Part shown: positions 6,304 to 9,294 of the stretch, piece by piece
How positions within the stretch are numbered: the first letter of the stretch is position 1
Layout: every line of letters starts with the position of its first letter
The notes under the pieces: model-generated
The model's input: only the letters and a program-made list of their open reading frames with translations
The model's database searches: none
What the model was told of the DNA's origin: nothing
Translations under genes and position numbers: made by a program
DNA from: JBFWMG01 sp050251715
GTDB taxonomy: Bacteria; Desulfobacterota; Desulfovibrionia; Desulfovibrionales; Desulfovibrionaceae
Reading direction: 5' to 3'
Assembly (NCBI GenBank): GCA_050251715.1
Contig: JBFWMG010000064.1
Coordinates: 1 to 9,294 of the forward strand
DNA: 9,294 nucleotides

Positions 6304-7635
6304 ATGCAGGCAATAATGGACTGGGAAAAGCTGCTGTCGAGTAAGCGGTATGGAACTGACAAGCCTGAACCCCTTGATGATATGAGGAGCCCATTTGAAC
6401 GCGATACGGATAGGGTTATATTTACGAGTCATTTTAGACGATTAGGGAGGAAGACGCAAGTTCACCCGCTTAATGAGAATGACCATATCCATTCTCGACT
6501 CTCGCATAGTATTGAGACGGCCAGCGTCGGTAGAAGTTTAGGGTTGCATGTGGGTGATTATTTATTTCAGCAAGGTATCATTGATAAAGAAAAAATATCA
6601 TTGCTAGGACATATTGTGCATGCGGCCTGTCTGGCTCACGATATTGGCAACCCTCCTTTTGGTCATAGCGGAGAATATGCGATAAGACATTGGTTTAAGC
6701 AAAATAAGGATAAATTTAATGCAATAGATGAACACATGTACTGCGATTTTACGTGTTTTGATGGCAATGCAATGGCGTTCCGCGTGTTAACAAAAACTGG
6801 TTTTGATGGTGGAACGAATGGCATGAGGCCAACGTACGCAGTCTTGGGCGCTGTTTTAAAATACCCTATGACAGCGGATAAATCTAATAATAATAAATTT
6901 AGTTGTCTCCAACTAGAAGCAGATGTCCTTGATGATGTTGCTAGAACACTTGGTCTCATAAAAATTGATGAAGGAAAGTATGCTAGACACCCGTTGGCTT
7001 TTCTCACTGAAGCTGCAGATGACATATGCTACAGAATTATGGACATCGAAGATGCAATTGAATTAAAAATTGTTGATGAAAGGTATATGATGGAGTGCTT
7101 TGCGCCATGTCTAGGACTTAATAATGAAGATTCAGGGAGGTTATTGAGCTCATCAACAAGGCAGCGCAATGGGATTATAAGGGCAAAAATGATTCATAGT
7201 GCTATATTGGAGTGCACAACGTTTTTTTCTCAGCATTATGATGAAATAATGAGAGGAACTCTTGTTGAGTCACTTATGGACATCTCTCCGGAAAAATCTA
7301 TTTGTCGCTGCATTGTCGATATCTATAAAAAAATTTCTGAGAATATTTTTTTATCTAGGAGGAAGGTTGAGCTTGAATTAGGAGCGCAAAAATCGATTTC
7401 TATCCTTCTCGATACTTTTACAAAACCTGCTCATAAGTTTTGTGACGCTAAGGCTTCAGACGAGATAAAGAAGAAAATTGAATCGATAATAGGCATTGAT
7501 AAGACTTCTCAGCTCGACCCGACGGAAAAAAAATGTATTTATCACATACTCGTTATGATTTTAGATTACATCTCTGGCATGACAGATCAATATGCGACTG
7601 AAATGTGTCGAAAATTTTTAGGTATAGGAGGCTAA
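6304..7635 (+). CDS. dgt: Deoxyguanosinetriphosphate triphosphohydrolase (dGTPase), HD superfamily
   Basis: Dgt hydrolyses dGTP to deoxyguanosine and tripolyphosphate, lowering the dGTP pool. Such enzymes influence replication fidelity, and some limit phage growth. The 443-residue product is shorter than E. coli Dgt (about 505) but follows its order: INW-like MDWEKLL, then FRRLGRKTQVHPL (44-56) and RLSHSIET (65-72, H68). The HD core is CLAHDIGNPPFGHSGE (109-124), with H112, D113, H121 and E124. FDGNAMAFRVL (152-162) and the second metal-site motif TEAADDICY (235-243) follow. All expected HD metal ligands are present, so the enzyme should be active. ATG 6304 is chosen because AGGAGA at 6291-6296 sits 7 nt upstream. 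The gene is AT-rich, unlike all its neighbours, and alone between two long hairpins, which suggests transfer. The family is clear; the role (housekeeping or defence) is inference. Confidence 0.93.
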   Translation: MQAIMDWEKLLSSKRYGTDKPEPLDDMRSPFERDTDRVIFTSHFRRLGRKTQVHPLNENDHIHSRLSHSIETASVGRSLGLHVGDYLFQQGIIDKEKISLLGHIVHAACLAHDIGNPPFGHSGEYAIRHWFKQNKDKFNAIDEHMYCDFTCFDGNAMAFRVLTKTGFDGGTNGMRPTYAVLGAVLKYPMTADKSNNNKFSCLQLEADVLDDVARTLGLIKIDEGKYARHPLAFLTEAADDICYRIMDIEDAIELKIVDERYMMECFAPCLGLNNEDSGRLLSSSTRQRNGIIRAKMIHSAILECTTFFSQHYDEIMRGTLVESLMDISPEKSICRCIVDIYKKISENIFLSRRKVELELGAQKSISILLDTFTKPAHKFCDAKASDEIKKKIESIIGIDKTSQLDPTEKKCIYHILVMILDYISGMTDQYATEMCRKFLGIGG

Positions 7636-7638
7636 TCT

Positions 7639-7660
7639 CCCAACCCGCAGTTTTGGGGAA
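7639..7660 (+). repeat. Conserved hairpin leader motif, copy at dgt 3' end
   Basis: CCCAACCCGCAGTTTTGGGGAA starts 4 nt after the dgt stop. It matches the motif at 9082-9104 except for one substitution and one T missing from the T-run. In both places it precedes a G/A-rich long hairpin by 25-26 nt, so leader and hairpin appear to form one repeated unit. Confidence 0.7.
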
Positions 7661-7686
7661 GAGATGGGGGAGTGGATTGGGGGCTG

Positions 7687-7759
7687 GGGGAAGGAGAGAG
7701 GGAAGAGAAAAACCCTTTTTCGCGCAGAAAAGGGGGGGCTCTTCCCTCTTTTCTTCACC
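7687..7759 (+). terminator. Long purine/pyrimidine hairpin, copy 2
   Basis: The core CCCTTTT (7713-7719) pairs with AAAAGGG (7728-7734). AGAGGGAAGAG (7697-7707) pairs with 7739-7749 (11 bp). The stem continues outward with mostly paired bases, including G-T wobbles, to 7687/7759. Five T follow shortly after (7768-7772). It should end dgt transcription and separate it from the hydrogenase maturation genes. Confidence 0.65.
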
Positions 7760-7765
7760 TAGATG

Positions 7766-7822
7766 CCTTTTTCCTTCCTCCCTTCTTTCTTCCCTTTTCC
7801 CTTTCTCCCCCCCCCCCCCCCC
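7766..7822 (+). repeat. 57-nt pyrimidine tract ending in a run of 16 C
   Basis: Every base from 7766 to 7822 is C or T, and the last 16 (7807-7822) are all C. The tract ends 36 nt before the ATG of the protease gene. A run of G follows soon after (7828-7833, after ATGCGC) and again at the ribosome site (7851-7855), so the C-run can pair with either. A homopolymer this long is prone to replication slippage and also to sequencing or assembly error. Confidence 0.85.
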
Positions 7823-7858
7823 ATGCGCGGGGGATAGCTTTCCCTTACAAGGGGGCGC

Positions 7859-8353
7859 ATGGAAAATGAAACTCCCAAGATACTGGTTTTAGGCGTGGGC
7901 AATATCTTGTATACCGACGAGGGTGTTGGTGTGCGGGTTGTCGAGCATCTCATGGAAAACTATGAGTTTTCGGACAACGTGGAGCTGATGGACGGCGGCA
8001 CGCTGGGCATGCGGCTCATGGGGCCGATCATGGATGTGGACCGGCTCATCGTGGTGGACGCGGTGCATGGCGGCGACGAGCCGGGCACCATGTACCGGCT
8101 GACCGACGACGACATGCGCAAGAGCCTGGCGTTCAAGGGTTCCATGCACGACGTGGACCTTGTGGAGACGCTCATCCAGTGCGATCTGGCCGGGCATCGG
8201 CCCGAGGCCGTGGTCATCGGTGTCGAGCCGTATGATTTGTCGACCATGAGCATCGAGGTGTCGCCGCAGGTGAAGGAAAAGATGCCGTTCATGGCCAAGT
8301 TCGTATTGGACGAGGTGGCCAAGCTGGGCGGCTCGTTCAAGGAAAAGCAATAG
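7859..8353 (+). CDS. hynC: [NiFe] hydrogenase maturation protease (HybD/HyaD/HynC family)
   Basis: This endopeptidase removes the C-terminal extension of the hydrogenase large subunit after nickel insertion, completing active-site closure. The product has 164 residues, normal for the M52 family. It opens with the signature ILVLGVGNILYTDEGVGVRV (8-27). Nickel-sensing ligands equivalent to E. coli HybD Glu16, Asp62 and His93 are E21, D67 (VVDAVHGG) and H97 (SMHDVD). Further family marks are LMDGGTLGMRL and VIGVEPYDLS. The start is ATG 7859, with AAGGGGG at 7849-7855 as ribosome site at short spacing. No promoter is evident between the dgt terminator and the start. A long pyrimidine/C16 tract lies just upstream. 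hypC follows after 173 nt. The structural subunit genes that often precede such a pair in Desulfovibrio are not in the window. The symbol is by analogy; the exact partner hydrogenase is unknown. Confidence 0.88.
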   Translation: MENETPKILVLGVGNILYTDEGVGVRVVEHLMENYEFSDNVELMDGGTLGMRLMGPIMDVDRLIVVDAVHGGDEPGTMYRLTDDDMRKSLAFKGSMHDVDLVETLIQCDLAGHRPEAVVIGVEPYDLSTMSIEVSPQVKEKMPFMAKFVLDEVAKLGGSFKEKQ

Positions 8354-8526
8354 AGCCGGATGCGCGCGTGTTGCGGCGCGGCGCTTGTGCGGCCTAGCCG
8401 CCGGATGCCGCCGCCCGCGTGGCCGCCAGTCAGGCCCGGAGCGCGCCCGCGCAGTCCGTTTTCGTTTTGTGCTTCAACCGGCGTGGCGGTCCGCGCCGCC
8501 CACCGCAATGAGAAGGGGTACGCCTC

Positions 8527-8784
8527 ATGTGTCTTGCCATTCCCGTGAAGATCGAATCCATTGGCGACCTTGGCATGGCCAGCTGCCGGGTCGGCGAAAG
8601 CGATACCTTCATCCAGGTGTCCATGATGTTGTTGGACGAGGATACCGGCGCATCCGTGGGCGATTACGTCATCGTGCACGCGGGCTTTGCCATCCGCAAG
8701 CTCGATCCGCTGGAGGCGGAGGAGTCGCTCAAGGTCTTGCGCCAGTTGGCGCACCATCATTTCGGAGAAGAGGCGCAGTTCTAA
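8527..8784 (+). CDS. hypC: Hydrogenase assembly chaperone HypC/HupF family
   Basis: HypC works with HypD to build and carry the Fe(CN)2CO unit and delivers it to the immature hydrogenase large subunit; the N-terminal Cys2 is essential. The 85-residue product begins with the signature MCLAIPVKIESIG, retains Cys2, and has the family's beta-barrel pattern ending in GDYVIVHAGFAIRKLDPLEAEE (residues about 45-66). A helical, His-containing tail follows (RQLAHHHFGEE). AAGGGG at 8513-8518 is an adequate ribosome site 8 nt before the ATG. It probably shares a transcript with the protease gene, although the 173-nt gap is wide for a tight operon. The gap holds small GC-rich dyads and a 9-nt direct repeat GCCGGATGC (8355-8363 and 8400-8408), with no terminator. 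Confidence 0.93.
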   Translation: MCLAIPVKIESIGDLGMASCRVGESDTFIQVSMMLLDEDTGASVGDYVIVHAGFAIRKLDPLEAEESLKVLRQLAHHHFGEEAQF

Positions 8785-9080
8785 CCTGTGCCCCGTCCGT
8801 CCGGCGAAGGACGCGGGATGGCGCGGGATGGCGGCCATGTCCCAGGGGGGCGCGGCGCGGCTGCGATCCTCTGTTGCCGATCCATGCATCCGGACGGGTT
8901 CCACGGAGTTTTCGGCCCGGTTTCCGGGGTTCAGTCTGCTGACAAACCGCCATCTCTCCCTGCAGTGTCTTTCTCGAAGCCTTGCGGCTCACGGCGTCGG
9001 GTGCCCTGCCCTCCATGCCCCGTCCACAGACAACAATGCCGCCTGCCTGGGGAACTTGCTTGTCCCAACCGTATCCACCT
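8785..9080. other. Intergenic region after hypC, no gene visible
   Basis: Open frames here give Pro/Arg/Cys-rich, unfamiliar peptides without ribosome sites, and I do not call any of them. A short dyad CGTCC (8798-8802) / GGACG (8809-8813) lies 14 nt after the hypC stop, without a U-run. Nothing else is supportable; it may be degenerate or spacer DNA before the terminator at 9131. Confidence 0.5.
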
Positions 9081-9081
9081 C

Positions 9082-9104
9082 CCCAACCAGCAGTTTTTGG
9101 GGAA
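9082..9104 (+). repeat. Conserved hairpin leader motif, second copy
   Basis: This stretch reads CCCAACCAGCAG followed by five T and GGGGAA. It is the partner of 7639-7660, differing by A for C at one position and one extra T. CAACC (9084-9088) can pair with GGTTG (9107-9111), so the leader may itself fold. Confidence 0.7.
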
Positions 9105-9130
9105 AGGGTTGAGAGAGGGGATGGGGGGCC

Positions 9131-9217
9131 GGGGGAAGGGGAGAGAGAAGGGAAAACCCCTTTTTATGCTTGTAAAAAGGGATTTTCCCTTCTCTCTCCC
9201 CTTCCCCCGTTTTTTTT
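9131..9217 (+). terminator. Very strong Rho-independent terminator (hairpin copy 3)
   Basis: A 26-nt purine arm (9131-9156, starting GGGGGAAGGGG) is the exact reverse complement of 9183-9208. After one C/A mismatch, CCCTTTTTA (9158-9166) pairs with TAAAAAGGG (9173-9181) around a TGCTTG loop: 35 base pairs in all. Eight T follow (9210-9217). It probably ends the hydrogenase maturation transcript, despite lying about 350 nt after hypC. Confidence 0.92.
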
Positions 9218-9244
9218 GATGCCGCCGCCGTGTGGCGGTGCGGG

Positions 9245-9294
9245 TGGTATTATATGGAAATGCGAGACATCCCGTTCGGGACCACGGAGAACGG
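9245..9294 (+). promoter_or_regulatory. Possible promoter and ribosome site of the next gene at the window edge
   Basis: TGGTATTAT (9245-9253) fits an extended -10 element just after the terminator, though no -35 is seen. GGAGA at 9286-9290 is well placed as a Shine-Dalgarno for a start just beyond 9294, and a small TCCCG/CGGGA dyad (9270-9281) would lie in the leader. Alternatively, ATG 9254 or 9260 opens a frame to the end (MEMRDIPFGTTEN), but without a good ribosome site. The window ends too soon to decide. Confidence 0.3.

Larger units (their letters stand above)
6120..7635. other. AT-rich islet carrying dgt
   Basis: From about 6120 the composition changes abruptly. Sampled lines inside run from roughly 25 to 42% G+C, while the flanking genes are mostly above 60%. 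The change ends at the dgt stop codon. The islet holds one gene with its own promoter, and uses A/T-ending codons and AGA/AGG/ATA, which are scarce in the neighbours. No integrase, transposase, tRNA or clean flanking direct repeat is visible. Recent acquisition by horizontal transfer is the simplest reading. Confidence 0.7.

Noticed and set aside
6073..7785. TCCTCCCTTC near both ends of the AT-rich islet as attachment-site direct repeats
   Set aside because: Ten nt of low-complexity pyrimidine sequence inside hairpin arms; expected by chance in such tracts, and no integrase is present.
7605..7892. Open frame over the dgt end and hairpin (95 codons)
   Set aside because: It consists of the repeat, pyrimidine tract and C-run (Pro/Ser/Phe-rich) and overlaps the start of the protease gene.
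8788..9219. Open frames after hypC (up to 143 codons)
   Set aside because: No ribosome site, unfamiliar composition, and the longest runs straight through the terminator hairpin.
1..9294. tRNA, rRNA, CRISPR array, insertion sequence or replication origin
   Set aside because: No cloverleaf, rRNA signature, regularly spaced repeats, transposase or DnaA-box cluster was seen.

Overview
The window looks like a chromosomal stretch from a Desulfovibrio-like sulfate reducer or a close relative. Three things point that way: high GC with strong third-position G/C in most genes, a hydrogenase maturation protease followed by hypC, and G/A-rich long-stem hairpins and 'AACTTTT' hairpins in the intergenic DNA of a kind I associate with that group. 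The organism call is inference; no rRNA or other taxonomic marker is present.

Layout, left to right, with all genes on the + strand. (1) 1-263: left edge, with a possible broken YD-repeat (Rhs-like) fragment on the minus strand and candidate operator palindromes. (2) 264-1985: a 573-residue soluble protein of unknown function. (3) 2072-5129: a tight cluster of gcvT (glycine cleavage T protein), rsmE (16S rRNA U1498 methyltransferase) and rarA (replication-fork AAA+ ATPase). gcvT and rsmE are 8 nt apart; rsmE and rarA overlap by 4 nt. (4) 5130-5740: about 600 nt without a gene, holding a two-hairpin terminator-like element and a striking 20-bp perfect stem with a nested hairpin. (5) 5741-6007: a small 88-residue protein, followed at once by a long purine/pyrimidine hairpin. 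(6) About 6120-7635: an abruptly AT-rich islet carrying one gene, a dGTP triphosphohydrolase (dgt), with its own near-consensus sigma-70 promoter and strong Shine-Dalgarno site. (7) 7636-7858: a second long hairpin, a 57-nt pyrimidine tract and a run of 16 C just upstream of the next gene. (8) 7859-8784: the [NiFe] hydrogenase maturation protease gene and hypC. (9) 8785-9294: about 300 nt with no visible gene, then a near-perfect Rho-independent terminator, and at the very edge a possible promoter and ribosome-binding site for the next gene.

Functionally the window mixes housekeeping (one-carbon/glycine metabolism, rRNA modification, fork maintenance), hydrogenase large-subunit maturation (protease plus HypC chaperone) and one compositionally foreign nucleotide-pool enzyme. 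dGTPases can act in phage defence, so the dgt islet is the most interesting accessory candidate, although the family itself is known. The most unusual non-coding signal is a family of long hairpins. Two copies share a conserved 22-23 nt leader (CCCAACC-N-GCAGTTTT..GGGGAA) lying 25-26 nt before the stem, and a third copy has a similar core. I saw no tRNA, rRNA, CRISPR array, transposase or integrase.
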